DNA of 64,000 nt from Clostridia bacterium (GCA_024403775.1 JAKSRE010000012.1:1-64000), one strand, 5' to 3'; positions 9,489 through 17,952 are shown, counted from the first letter of the stretch. Notes: generated by a model from the sequence alone, not told the origin. Made by a program: numbers and translations.

Positions 9489-10232
9489 ATGAAAAGAAAT
9501 TTATTATCCCAATTAAGAATAGGTATGGCCTGCGTATTTTTGCTCGGGCTGACTTCTTGTGCACCACATGAGATTACTGTTGATGATTATATAAATGTTG
9601 CGAAGAATGCTACTGGCGGTGAAGTGTTAGAAGCACCTGTTCAGGTATCAACAGACTGCTATACTTTTAAATCTTCTCAGCGAGATCTTGAATTTAAAGT
9701 GTGGACTACTCCAGATGAAGTAGTTATGAATGGAACAAATTACGGGTATAGTGGTGAGGTATCTTTCTATGACGATTATGCCGATGTCCTTCATTTATAT
9801 TATGAGGAAGATATTTTGAAGCTTTTCGAGGAAAGTGGATTTGAAGTTCTCTCAAGAAGTGAAGAATATCAGTATACAGAAAGTATAAGCGTAATAATTA
9901 AAGCTTCCATGACTGATGAGGATAAGGAATTATTTAATCAGTTAATGGATGGAATTCAGGAAATAACTAATAGTGAACAGAAGTATCACAGAGAAGGCTT
10001 AGTAGTAGTTTTATATAGTCTTCAGGTATGGATTGAAGATAATGGAAGTTACTATTTAACTTCATACTATAATCCTGGAGAGAAGGCCGCACAGACTGAG
10101 GTTTATGTAGAAGGTGGAAATAAGGCTTTGACTGTTAACAGTTTTAAAAAGACTGATGCTGCTGGTGTAGCAGAAGTTGCTGTGGCAGAGCAGAATGGAA
10201 TAGTATTGCAGTTTAGTTCGAAAAATAGTTAA
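9489..10232 (+). CDS. Lipoprotein of unknown function
   Basis: A 247-aa lipoprotein. The signal peptide has a basic start (MKRNLLSQLR) and lipobox LTSC at about residue 25. The ATG at 9489 is chosen from this signal; no clear Shine-Dalgarno site precedes it, so translation may be coupled to the gene ending 13 bases upstream. The mature domain has no recognised family and is acidic, with Tyr-rich beta-like segments. No clear terminator follows. Confidence 0.7.
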   Translation: MKRNLLSQLRIGMACVFLLGLTSCAPHEITVDDYINVAKNATGGEVLEAPVQVSTDCYTFKSSQRDLEFKVWTTPDEVVMNGTNYGYSGEVSFYDDYADVLHLYYEEDILKLFEESGFEVLSRSEEYQYTESISVIIKASMTDEDKELFNQLMDGIQEITNSEQKYHREGLVVVLYSLQVWIEDNGSYYLTSYYNPGEKAAQTEVYVEGGNKALTVNSFKKTDAAGVAEVAVAEQNGIVLQFSSKNS

Positions 10233-10352
10233 AAAATAATTAACTCTTTTTATAGTAAATATCAAATTATTAACACAATTCTTATATAATTTTTCTTGAG
10301 ATGTGATAAAATCTTATTAATATGGTTTTAGTAAATAGTTCGAGGTGAGATT

Positions 10353-10832
10353 ATGGATATAGTAGTAGATTATGCCAGACCTAATGAACTAGAACGAGTT
10401 AATGAACTTCGCAATATGGTTCGTGAGATACATGCGACAGCAAGAACTGACATGTTTCATAAGGCTGGGAATGAAGAATTTGTTAAGCAGGTAGTTGCAG
10501 AGTATAATTCTGAGGATTTTGATATACTTGTAGCCAAGGTTGATGATGTTATTTGTGGTTTTGCAGTTGTAGAGTGCTTTAACAAGCCAGCTTCTCTTTA
10601 TAGAATGGCTCGCCAGATTTATAAGATTGTTGATTTGGGTGTTGATGAGAAGTATCGTCGTAATGGTATTGCGACAAAGCTTATTGATACTATTCGTAAG
10701 GACGCCATAGACAAGGGCTTCTGCAGAGTAGAACTTGAGATGTGGGAATTCAACAATGATGCAATCGCATTTTTTGAGAAAACAGGCTTCTTTACATTCC
10801 GTCGATTTATGGAGATGAAGTTAAGTAAGTAA
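10353..10832 (+). CDS. GNAT family N-acetyltransferase
   Basis: A 159-aa cytoplasmic acetyl-CoA-dependent N-acetyltransferase. The core is DLGVDEKYRRNGIATKLIDTIRKDA, in which R-R-N-G-I-A matches the acetyl-CoA loop (R/Q-x-x-G-x-A), and the C-terminal FFEKTGFFTFRRFMEMKL is the family's last strand/helix. The acceptor is unknown. ATG follows CGAGGTGAG. Its own terminator is directly downstream. Confidence 0.88.
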   Translation: MDIVVDYARPNELERVNELRNMVREIHATARTDMFHKAGNEEFVKQVVAEYNSEDFDILVAKVDDVICGFAVVECFNKPASLYRMARQIYKIVDLGVDEKYRRNGIATKLIDTIRKDAIDKGFCRVELEMWEFNNDAIAFFEKTGFFTFRRFMEMKLSK

Positions 10833-10845
10833 TTTGTTATTTATG

Positions 10846-10878
10846 AGGTTGCCTCAGGATGCGAGGCAACCTTTTTTG
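10846..10878 (+). terminator. Terminator of the GNAT gene
   Basis: AGGTTGCCTC (10846-10855) pairs with GAGGCAACCT (10863-10872), with six or more T. Confidence 0.92.
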
Positions 10879-10917
10879 TATATGGAAAAAAGAATAAGAA
10901 AGAATACCAGAGGTTCT

Positions 10918-11232
10918 ATGAAGATGAAGTTCGATGTAAAAATAACAGTTATTCGTAAAGCTTGTTATAAAGATCTCATGGCAGTTTATGAGAATCCAAT
11001 ATCTCATGCATGTGATGTAAATGAAGGTGACGTTTTTATATCTCATAAAGGAGAGAAGCCTGAAACTTTATGTGATAGTGCCTGGGGCAGCATGATGGAA
11101 TTTGTTGAAGAGTTAGCTTTGGGTGGAGGGAATTTTTATGATGGCTGGATGAAGAATCCCAAGTCCGCAATGATCTCGTGTAATGATGGCTTTCGCCCTG
11201 TAAGTTTCCTTCTTGAGACGATTGATAACTAA
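10918..11232 (+). CDS. TIGR04076-like small protein
   Basis: About 104 aa. FDVKITVIRKACYKDL, HACDVNEGDVF, LCDSAWGSMMEFV and the Gly/Trp-containing middle match my memory of the TIGR04076 family, whose function is not established. Several conserved Cys are present (ACYK, HACD, LCDS, ISCND). The start is uncertain: AGAGG sits 4 bases before the ATG at 10918 and 10 bases before the in-frame ATG at 10924. Upstream in-frame ATGs lie in the preceding terminator and are unlikely. Confidence 0.7.
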   Translation: MKMKFDVKITVIRKACYKDLMAVYENPISHACDVNEGDVFISHKGEKPETLCDSAWGSMMEFVEELALGGGNFYDGWMKNPKSAMISCNDGFRPVSFLLETIDN

Positions 11233-11257
11233 ATAATACATTTTGGTATATTAGTGT

Positions 11258-11263
11258 TATAAT
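11258..11263 (+). promoter_or_regulatory. Extended -10 promoter for the 11301 lipoprotein
   Basis: TATAAT preceded by TG one base upstream (TGtTATAAT), the extended -10 form common in Firmicutes. It lies 37 bases before the start codon. Confidence 0.55.
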
Positions 11264-11300
11264 TCTAGCGATATCAATTTATATGGAGTAATTGAAGAAG

Positions 11301-12284
11301 ATGAAGAAAAGTTTTGTAGCTGCACTTATTTGTGCATCTCTTATGTTAACAGGCTGTCTTGAAGAATTTAAGGCACCAGAGATTACGACTACCGAATATA
11401 CTGGAGTTACTGTAATTGGAATTCAGAACAACAGACCAGAGATAACTGAGCCTTCAGAGGAAGTTACAGAGACTATTGTTACTGAGACAACAGAGGCCCC
11501 AAGCGTAGATATTTGGGTATATAACAACTTTGATGGAGTAGACATTGAAGGTGAAGAGTACCCATTTTCGAAAAGAATAACCGCATATAGTTCTGAAGAA
11601 GAGACTACATTTATAAATGACTTTATTAGTCAGTATAATGCGCATGATCCTGTATGTCTTTTAAGTATTGATGAGTACTCACTTTATGAATATATTGCAG
11701 ATAATGGAACTGTACTTATCTATGAAGATGACTACTACTATGGTCAGGAGGTAGCTGAGGAAGAGCCTTCTGAAGGTGAGGAAGCTGTTTCCGCAAACTT
11801 TAAAAAGGTAATTGAATGCTATTATGTTGATATGACTGCTTTTAAGTCACTTGGAACAATTCCTTCCAGCGTAGCTAATCAGACCTGGGACAGACTTGAT
11901 TTGATTTCTGGTGCGGTAGATGTAATCGATGCATGGAATATCTATAAGCCAGAGGATTATGAGCCTACAATCGTTGGTGAATATAAGCAGATAGATTTCC
12001 TTATGACAAATGAGGAATTAACAATTGAGAACAATGAGGGAAGAATGTTCATTGATGAATATGGACGCCCTGTCTTTGCTAGATATTATAAGAGTACTGG
12101 AAATGTAAGTGAGTTCTTCTTATATAATGATGTGACTTCTGAACTATATATGAGAGTAAGTTTCTCTGGTACTGCTTTCGCGCCTAAGGAAGATCACGAT
12201 GAGGGACTCATTATGGCTATCTATTACTTTGATACAGTAGTACCTGATCCATATTCTATTCGTACTAAGATACCATTAAATTAA
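11301..12284 (+). CDS. Acidic lipoprotein with Thr/Glu-rich linker
   Basis: A 327-aa lipoprotein. Lipobox LTGC ends the signal peptide (about residue 19). A linker rich in Thr and Glu (about 28-70, including TETIVTETTEAPS) precedes a globular acidic domain with many Tyr/Asp. No family recognised. The start at 11301 is preceded by GGAG 12 bases away; an in-frame TTG at 11292 is less likely. The neighbouring 77-aa membrane protein begins 16 bases after the stop, probably in the same operon. Confidence 0.75.
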   Translation: MKKSFVAALICASLMLTGCLEEFKAPEITTTEYTGVTVIGIQNNRPEITEPSEEVTETIVTETTEAPSVDIWVYNNFDGVDIEGEEYPFSKRITAYSSEEETTFINDFISQYNAHDPVCLLSIDEYSLYEYIADNGTVLIYEDDYYYGQEVAEEEPSEGEEAVSANFKKVIECYYVDMTAFKSLGTIPSSVANQTWDRLDLISGAVDVIDAWNIYKPEDYEPTIVGEYKQIDFLMTNEELTIENNEGRMFIDEYGRPVFARYYKSTGNVSEFFLYNDVTSELYMRVSFSGTAFAPKEDHDEGLIMAIYYFDTVVPDPYSIRTKIPLN

Positions 12285-12300
12285 CTCATAGGAGGCTTTT

Positions 12301-12534
12301 ATGAACGAGAAGACTTATAAGAATATTGTTAAGATAGTAACACTAATTATTTTTGTTTTCGTTATTTTGTTCCCATTTAAGACTGTACTTAAGAATGGAA
12401 CAGTTAAGTATGCGCCAAAGTCCAAAATCTATGAGATTAGAGAATATAAGGGCGAGAGAACAATTAAGCTTTTTGATACTGTAGTTAAGGTTGAGCCTAT
12501 TGAGACTGAGGAAGATTCAGAGAGTGAATCTTAA
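12301..12534 (+). CDS. Small single-TM protein
   Basis: A 77-aa protein with one N-terminal membrane segment (about residues 10-28, IVTLIIFVFVILFPF) and a short extracytoplasmic tail ending in an acidic Glu/Ser stretch. Excellent ribosome site (AGGAGG). It is co-directional with the preceding lipoprotein and closes the transcript before a terminator. Family not recognised. Confidence 0.72.
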   Translation: MNEKTYKNIVKIVTLIIFVFVILFPFKTVLKNGTVKYAPKSKIYEIREYKGERTIKLFDTVVKVEPIETEEDSESES

Positions 12535-12560
12535 TTAGTAGAATAATTAGTAAAAATAAA

Positions 12561-12598
12561 ACTCCTTCCAGACTTTGTGTTTTGGAAGGAGTTTTTTT
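12561..12598 (+). terminator. Terminator after the small membrane protein
   Basis: ACTCCTTCCA (12561-12570) pairs with TGGAAGGAGT, followed by seven T. Confidence 0.92.
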
Positions 12599-12626
12599 GA
12601 AATATGAAAAAGATTATTAATACTTA

Positions 12627-13271
12627 TCACCCTACAGCCAGACTATTAGTAGCGTCATAAGTAACAGCAAGAACTTGTTCTTCTTTGTAGTATTCATAGA
12701 TCATTGTGACACCTGTAGAAGCACCAAGATTTATTGTGTACTTCGTACCATAATCGGTTGTCTCTATTAAGTCAGGTTCATCTATGCCATAAGATGAGAG
12801 ATCCTCATCTAGAAGATAAGATGCTAGATCTTCGTCTACGTCAGGCATTAGTGAACAGAAGAATTTATTGTTACCATTGTTGTCTTCTGCAGCATAATAC
12901 TCGTCTGCCATCGTGAATACATACCAGCCTTTATCAAGATAGACTTTAATTACGTTATTAAGACCAGGATTTCCTGAATCATAATCATAGTCTACAGCTA
13001 CTTCTTTATAGTAGTCATAGTCATGTTCATCAGTATTTAAGTCTTCATCAATATTTACATCAAAGTCTGAATTTGAAGTTTCCTCATTTTTAGTGGTTGT
13101 AACTTCTGTTTCTTCTTTTGACTCTTCGTGTTCTTCTTCGCTTTTTGTAGTATCTGAAGCTTCTCTAAAACTACTTGGTAATGATTCAGATAAATTACTA
13201 CAGCCAGTTAATAGATAACAGCCTGTAAGTGCTATGGTGCCAATAAATGGCATTGCTTTTTTAGATTTCAT
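12627..13271 (-). CDS. Acidic lipoprotein of unknown function
   Basis: A 214-aa lipoprotein. Signal peptide with lipobox LTGC (about residues 21-24), then a long Ser/Glu/Thr-rich acidic linker (about 30-95) and a C-terminal domain with NNVIKVYLDKGWYVFTMADEYYAAED and TIDLGASTG-like strands. No family recognised. It is transcribed against its neighbours on the left. The linker composition resembles that of the other lipoproteins in this island. Confidence 0.75.
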   Translation of the reverse strand: MKSKKAMPFIGTIALTGCYLLTGCSNLSESLPSSFREASDTTKSEEEHEESKEETEVTTTKNEETSNSDFDVNIDEDLNTDEHDYDYYKEVAVDYDYDSGNPGLNNVIKVYLDKGWYVFTMADEYYAAEDNNGNNKFFCSLMPDVDEDLASYLLDEDLSSYGIDEPDLIETTDYGTKYTINLGASTGVTMIYEYYKEEQVLAVTYDATNSLAVG

Positions 13272-13447
13272 TGAATATGCCTCTTTTCTTTTTTGTTGTA
13301 TTCAAACTATATCGAAGAATATTTAGGTTTTTAGTTGATAGTGATTAACGAGTGCTTTTGAATTTATTAAATTTACTTTAATGTTTGGATGAGAGCGTAA
13401 AAGGGTAGGTGAGGGCATAGAAAACAATAGAAAATTAAATTCATCAC

Positions 13448-13488
13448 AAATAAAACTGTCTTCAAATCCTTTTTGATTTGAAGACAGC
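13448..13488 (-). terminator. Terminator of the 13527 lipoprotein gene
   Basis: On the minus strand CTGTCTTCAAATC pairs with GATTTGAAGACAG (13456-13487 as plotted) and runs into TTTTATTTG. Confidence 0.88.
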
Positions 13489-13526
13489 ATTTTGATAAAT
13501 CTTATTAGTGAATTTAAATCTTAATC

Positions 13527-14474
13527 TTACTTATAACTTGAGAGTTCAATACTTTCCTCGAATTCATAATAACCAAGACCAGGTTCAAAAATCTCATAAC
13601 CTAACTCTTCTACGCTACCAAGACATTCTGATTTGTCTGGAACAAGAATGTTATTGTAGTCTTCTGTGTAGAACCATGATAATGAGTCATAATCCATATT
13701 GCCATCAGCGTCTATATTGGCAAAGTCTGTGTAGTAGAAGCCATCGGAAGCTAAGGATATTCCATCATCAGCTATGTGATAGTTACCACGAATTGCATAA
13801 GCAGCTCCACTAGATCCCTCATAATAAATATTACCGAATTCCAGGATATAGAATGTTTGTCTGGCTGTACCGTTAAAGAGGAAAACAGGAGTTAAAGTAT
13901 CCTTATTCATTGTGTAACAGAGAATAATGGTATTAGAATCTTTATTAAAGATAATAAGCTCATATACACCGTTTCCATCGATATCAGCCAAAGTATACTG
14001 TAAATCGGCCTCAGTATAATAGTGATACTCAAATAAGCCCCAATACTCGTCTTGAATGTCATCAAGTTCATCTAATAAATCTGTATAAACGTAGTCATAT
14101 GCAAGACTTAAAATGTCTTCATAACTTTCCAAACCGTTTGTATTATTATTTTCGATAACTGAAGTCAAAGATACTTCGCTACTCTCTTCTATGGTGGTGG
14201 TCTCTTCTTCAGAAATATCAGAAGAAGATTCTAAAGTCTCGGAAGCGGAAGTCTCAGTTGTCTCTTCAGCTTCTGTTATATCAATCTCAGAAGTCTCTCT
14301 TGTAGGTTTTGTATCACGAGGCTTTTTTGTTGTCTCTTCTGTCTCGTTCTCTTCAATAGTATCTTCTTTTGTATCCTTGTCTTTTTTATTATTCTTCTTT
14401 GATGAAGAAGAACTATCACATGCTGAACATAATATAAGTGCAGATGCTAATATAACACATAAAAATTTACGCAT
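13527..14474 (-). CDS. Acidic lipoprotein with long Glu/Thr/Ser linker
   Basis: A 315-aa lipoprotein. Lipobox CSAC follows a short signal peptide; a low-complexity Lys/Asp, then Glu/Thr/Ser region (about 25-105) follows. The C-terminal domain contains LADIDGNGVYELIIFNKDS, a D-x-D-x-N-G-x-x-E calcium-loop-like motif of FG-GAP/EF-hand-like secreted proteins, then Tyr/Gly-rich strands. Function unknown. ATG at 14474 follows GGAGGTAG. It is divergent from the SMP-30 family gene, 73 bases away. Confidence 0.78.
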   Translation of the reverse strand: MRKFLCVILASALILCSACDSSSSSKKNNKKDKDTKEDTIEENETEETTKKPRDTKPTRETSEIDITEAEETTETSASETLESSSDISEEETTTIEESSEVSLTSVIENNNTNGLESYEDILSLAYDYVYTDLLDELDDIQDEYWGLFEYHYYTEADLQYTLADIDGNGVYELIIFNKDSNTIILCYTMNKDTLTPVFLFNGTARQTFYILEFGNIYYEGSSGAAYAIRGNYHIADDGISLASDGFYYTDFANIDADGNMDYDSLSWFYTEDYNNILVPDKSECLGSVEELGYEIFEPGLGYYEFEESIELSSYK

Positions 14475-14547
14475 AATCACTACCTCCAATATTTCAATTT
14501 TACCATATAATGTAATAGCAAAGGCAAAATTATATGAGGTGGCAATT

Positions 14548-15414
14548 ATGAGAAAGTATGTGGCAGAAATCTTTGATAGTACAAAGTATGAACTGGCAGA
14601 GAGTCCTTTTTATATTAAGGGAAAGGATGACGAGGTTTTCTCTTTTGTTGATATAACTGCTGGTAAGTTTATAAAAATACATAAAGACGGAAGAAGAGAA
14701 GAGTTCTGTCTGGGAGAGGAAATGGGCTCTGCTGTTCCATATAACGGCGGATATCTTCTTGCAGGTACAAAAGGACTTTATCTGTTATCTGATGATGAGC
14801 CTTCAAATGCAAGACTTTATGTGGATTTATCGTCTGAATTTGAGAGCTACAGACGCTGTAATGACTGTAAGTCTGATCCAAAGGGAAGACTTTACTTTGG
14901 TTCTTCAAATGGTGAAGACGGATATGAGCCAGGAGGCAATCTTTATCTTTTGAATGAGGATAAATCCTTTACTGTGCTTGAAGCAAATACTTTAATATCA
15001 AATGGTATGGCCTGGAATAAGGCTTGTGACAAATTCTTTTTTTCTGATTCATTAAGACATGCTTTGTTTGTATTTGACTATGATGTAAATAATGGAATTA
15101 TCTCTAATAAGAAAGTTCTTTGTGAGATAACAGATGGTGCATCTGATGGCCTTTGTATTGATGATGAGGATAACATATGGGTTGCTATCTGGGGTGGAAA
15201 CAGAATAGAACAAAGATCAGGAATTACTGGTGAACTTATGTCTGTTATAGATGTTGATGCAAAGAACGTAACTTCCTGCTGCTTTGGTGGAGATGATAAC
15301 AAGACTCTTTACATTACTACTTCTGGTAATGATCAGACTGGAGAACATGATGGCTGTATTTTTACCTGTAAAGTTGATATATCAGGCCCACAGCCAGATA
15401 AGTTGGTGCTATAA
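14548..15414 (+). CDS. SMP-30/gluconolactonase/LRE family protein
   Basis: A 288-aa predicted cytoplasmic six-bladed beta-propeller. AESPFY near the N-terminus, ISNGMAWNKACDKFFFSDS and DGASDGLCIDDEDNIWVAIWGGNRI are the family's metal-site and core strands; metal ligands are the N-terminal Glu, the Asn of SNGMAW and the Asp in ASDGLC. Family members hydrolyse sugar lactones or related esters; the substrate here is unknown. The start at 14548 follows GAGGTGG. The permease gene starts 51 bases downstream, possibly in the same transcript. Confidence 0.87.
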   Translation: MRKYVAEIFDSTKYELAESPFYIKGKDDEVFSFVDITAGKFIKIHKDGRREEFCLGEEMGSAVPYNGGYLLAGTKGLYLLSDDEPSNARLYVDLSSEFESYRRCNDCKSDPKGRLYFGSSNGEDGYEPGGNLYLLNEDKSFTVLEANTLISNGMAWNKACDKFFFSDSLRHALFVFDYDVNNGIISNKKVLCEITDGASDGLCIDDEDNIWVAIWGGNRIEQRSGITGELMSVIDVDAKNVTSCCFGGDDNKTLYITTSGNDQTGEHDGCIFTCKVDISGPQPDKLVL

Positions 15415-15465
15415 TAGTCGTCGGGCTGTAAAGCTATATAAGCTTTTGACAAAAGGAAAGAACTA

Positions 15466-16575
15466 ATGAAGCATCTGATAGCATTTTTTAAACAGAATAC
15501 AGTTGTGTCTATAGCATTTATTTTATCGGTGATAACAAGTATAATCGTGCCACCTGATAGTGCGTATCTTGGATACTTTAATCTTACGACACTAACCTGC
15601 CTTTTTCTTACTCTGGCGGTAATCTGTGCATTGAAAGATATTAGTTTTTTTAGTATCGTTGCTCAAAAGATAGTTATAACTACAGGTAATTTAAGAATCC
15701 TTGCATTGGCGCTTGTGTATATAACTTTTATAGGATCAATGCTTATAGCCAATGACATGGCTTTAATTACATTTTTGCCTCTTGGGTATTTTGCTTTATC
15801 TGTTACGCATAATAAAGATAAGATGGCATATATCTTTATCTTACAGAATATATCAGCTAACCTTGGCGGTATGCTGACACCGTTTGGTAATCCTCAGAAT
15901 CTTTATCTTTATTCCTATTTTGAGATACCAACTGGCGAGTTCGTAAAAATAATGTTTCCGCCTTTTGTTCTTGCCATAACAATGCTTACTCTGGCGTGCT
16001 TTCTGGTTAAACCAGAGAAACTTACTTTACGAGATGATACAGGCCGAAAGCTAAATAAGAAACTTACTGTTTTATATCTGATTTTGTTCTTATTCTCGCT
16101 TCTTATTGTGTTTAGAGTCATCCCTTACTGGATTGGATTAATTATAATTCCGTTCGTTCTTCTTTTTGTTAACAGAAGAGTGTTCAAGGATGTCGACTGG
16201 GGCTTACTTGGAACATTTACATTGTTCTTTATTTTCTCAGGTAATATGGCAAGAATTCCAGCCGTACAAAATTTTGTCGGTGGTCTTCTTGAGAAGAGTA
16301 CACTTCTTGTAACTATCGCTTCCTGCCAGGTAATAAGTAATGTACCATCAGCCATTCTTTTGTCTCGCTTTACCGAGAACTATAGAGAACTTTTGCTTGG
16401 CGTAAATATCGGAGGCGCAGGAACGCTTATCTCGTCTCTTGCGAGTTTGATTACCTTTAGTCATTATCGTAACCTTTATCCAGGCCACACGAAGGAGTAC
16501 CTGAAGCTCTTTGCGATAATGAATATCGTGTTCTTATTTGTAATGGCTTTAGTAGCATTTATGTTTTTTATCTGA
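15466..16575 (+). CDS. Ion permease of the ArsB/NhaD-SLC13 superfamily
   Basis: A 369-aa polytopic membrane protein with about ten TM segments. ANDMALITFLPL and NLGGMLTPFGNPQN are the paired half-site motifs of the IT (ion transporter) superfamily, and the late repeat SNVPSAILLS matches the second half. Substrate (citrate-like anion, arsenite or Na+/H+) cannot be assigned. The cytidylate-kinase-like gene follows within 40 bases. A second permease of this superfamily at 31922 is also followed by a cytidylate-kinase-like gene. Confidence 0.82.
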   Translation: MKHLIAFFKQNTVVSIAFILSVITSIIVPPDSAYLGYFNLTTLTCLFLTLAVICALKDISFFSIVAQKIVITTGNLRILALALVYITFIGSMLIANDMALITFLPLGYFALSVTHNKDKMAYIFILQNISANLGGMLTPFGNPQNLYLYSYFEIPTGEFVKIMFPPFVLAITMLTLACFLVKPEKLTLRDDTGRKLNKKLTVLYLILFLFSLLIVFRVIPYWIGLIIIPFVLLFVNRRVFKDVDWGLLGTFTLFFIFSGNMARIPAVQNFVGGLLEKSTLLVTIASCQVISNVPSAILLSRFTENYRELLLGVNIGGAGTLISSLASLITFSHYRNLYPGHTKEYLKLFAIMNIVFLFVMALVAFMFFI

Positions 16576-16613
16576 TTTTAATTTTACAAAGATTGGCGGA
16601 GGTTTATACCTAC

Positions 16614-17222
16614 ATGGACAGAGTGATTACTATAGGACGAGAATTTGGAAGTGGCGGCCGTGAGGTTGGAATTAAGCTTGCGGAGAAGTTAGGAATTCCA
16701 TTTTATGATAAAGAACTGATAACTTTGGCTTCTGAGGCAGGCGGCATTGATGCTGAGATCATTGCCCGTAATGAAGAGGGTGCTCATCGTGTAACTGACA
16801 GCGGCCTTGGAAGAACGCAGTATTTCTCATTCTCTTATAAGCCAACATTTTCTGATGCTATTTATTTTCAGCAGTGCACGGTCATTAAGGAACTTGCTAT
16901 GAAAGGTCCTTGTGTAATCGTTGGCCGCTGTGCTGACTTTGTCCTTAAGGATCTGGGAAGCATAAACATTTTTATTGCAGCAAGCATGCCTTATAAAATT
17001 GAGCGTAAGCGTAAAGTAGCTGTCGAAAAGAAGAATTTTACCGATCAGCAGATGGAAAAATACATAAAGGGAATAAATACTGCAAGATCTGAATATTATA
17101 ATCACTATACGGGTGGTAAGTGGGGTGTAAGTTCAAATTATCATTTGTGCGTACATTCGGATCTGGTAGGAATTGATGGTTCCGTTGAGACGATACTTAC
17201 ATATCTTAATAATATTAAGTGA
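16614..17222 (+). CDS. Cytidylate-kinase-like protein (copy 1)
   Basis: A 202-aa protein of the cytidylate kinase-like family. It opens with VITIGREFGSGGREVG: the loop where true CMP kinases have GxxGSGKS carries GG-R in place of K-S. VGRCADFVL and KWGVSSNYHLCVHSDLVGI are shared with the paralog at 31290. The cellular role of this family is unknown to me. The ATG at 16614 lies 11 bases behind GGAGG; a TTG at 16593 is possible. It appears to be an operon partner of the upstream permease. Confidence 0.82.
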   Translation: MDRVITIGREFGSGGREVGIKLAEKLGIPFYDKELITLASEAGGIDAEIIARNEEGAHRVTDSGLGRTQYFSFSYKPTFSDAIYFQQCTVIKELAMKGPCVIVGRCADFVLKDLGSINIFIAASMPYKIERKRKVAVEKKNFTDQQMEKYIKGINTARSEYYNHYTGGKWGVSSNYHLCVHSDLVGIDGSVETILTYLNNIK

Positions 17223-17487
17223 TCTGAGAGTGTAGATTATAGTATGGTGGTTCACAATCTTGTGGATTCTGGCTGGTGCTTACGATTCAGCGTAGCGTTC
17301 ACTTAAAACAGGCATTTCATTCACTGAAGAGTGAATGAAACGGGCATTCTGAGTGAGATTAGCAGACTGAAGGAAAATTCATAAAGATATCCAGTGGCTA
17401 CTCTTTGAGACTTCTTAATCTGATTCATCTTCATTAACAATAACTAAAACACATCTGACAGGGCTGCCTTAAGGTAGCCCTTTTTAT
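17222..17487 (+). ncRNA. Candidate structured non-coding RNA ending in a terminator
   Basis: No convincing coding frame covers this 412-base gap. CTGAGAGTGTAG (17224-17235) can close on CTACTCTTTGAG (17398-17409) with two mismatches. Inside are CACA-atct-TGTG, GC-t-TACG/CGTAGC (17277-17296) and a perfect 11-bp hairpin, TTTCATTCACT-gaag-AGTGAATGAAA (about 17315-17340). A rho-independent terminator ends the region. A weak promoter (TTGAGA at 17185, TAATAT at 17210) would start it near 17222. I could not match it to tmRNA, RNase P, SRP or 6S RNA. It may instead be a structured 3' UTR of the kinase-like gene. Confidence 0.45.
17460..17487 (+). terminator. Terminator of the permease/kinase/ncRNA region
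   Basis: AGGGCTGCC-ttaa-GGTAGCCCT followed by TTTTTA. Confidence 0.9.
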
Positions 17488-17570
17488 ATTTGTGCGCATT
17501 TAAATATCCCTCACGAAGGGATGTGACAACTGGATAATCTCACTTTTCGAAGAAAATTCAAAAACAACTA

Positions 17571-17600
17571 TTGACAAAACAATATTATACGTCATATAAT
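17571..17600 (+). promoter_or_regulatory. Promoter of the padR operon
   Basis: Consensus TTGACA (17571-17576), 18-base spacer and TATAAT (17595-17600). A start near 17607 leaves a short leader and rules out the in-frame TTG at 17602 as translation start. Confidence 0.8.
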
Positions 17601-17604
17601 ATTG
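17580..17604 (+). promoter_or_regulatory. Perfect inverted repeat, likely PadR operator
   Basis: CAATATTATA (17580-17589) and TATAATATTG (17595-17604) are perfect inverted repeats around CGTCA. The right arm contains the -10 box, so a bound dimer would block RNA polymerase. As PadR proteins usually repress their own operon, autoregulation is the natural reading. Confidence 0.7.
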
Positions 17605-17634
17605 ACAACGATACAATATGAGAGGAGGAATAAT

Positions 17635-17952
17635 ATGATATTCCAACTAGGTTCTACATTATTGGACGCCTGTGTATTGGCTGTATTAACTAAGGGAGAG
17701 GCGTATGGGTATACACTTACGCAGCAGGTTAAGACAGTACTGGATATCTCAGAGTCAACACTCTATCCAGTTTTACGCAGACTTCAAAAAGACGGTGCGT
17801 TAGAAACTTACGACGAACCATTCCAGGGTCGTAACAGAAGATATTATAAAATTACAGACAGGGGGCGAGAGCTTTATGCTTACTACTTGTCTGAATGGAA
17901 CACCTATAAGGCTTCCGTTGATTCATTATTAGGAGGGGATAAAAATGAATAA
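17635..17952 (+). CDS. PadR family transcriptional regulator
   Basis: A 105-aa winged-helix DNA-binding protein. LLDACVLAVLTKGEAYGYTLTQQV, STLYPVLRRLQKDGALE and GRNRRYYKITDRGRELY are the PadR signature helices and wing; it is the short (subfamily 2) form with a single C-terminal dimerisation helix. The ATG at 17635 follows GAGGAGG. Its 3' end overlaps the DUF1700 gene by 8 bases. In this family such regulators often respond to envelope stress or phenolics; here the ligand is unknown. Confidence 0.92.
   Translation: MIFQLGSTLLDACVLAVLTKGEAYGYTLTQQVKTVLDISESTLYPVLRRLQKDGALETYDEPFQGRNRRYYKITDRGRELYAYYLSEWNTYKASVDSLLGGDKNE

Noticed and set aside
14191-14547. N-terminal extension of the SMP-30 family gene
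   Set aside because: The extension is antisense to the low-complexity linker of the neighbouring lipoprotein; the SD-supported ATG is at 14548.
17222-17487. tmRNA, RNase P RNA, SRP RNA or 6S RNA
   Set aside because: No CCA tail or tag frame, no RNase P core sequences, no SRP Alu/S-domain loops, and several side hairpins not fitting the 6S plan; left as unassigned.
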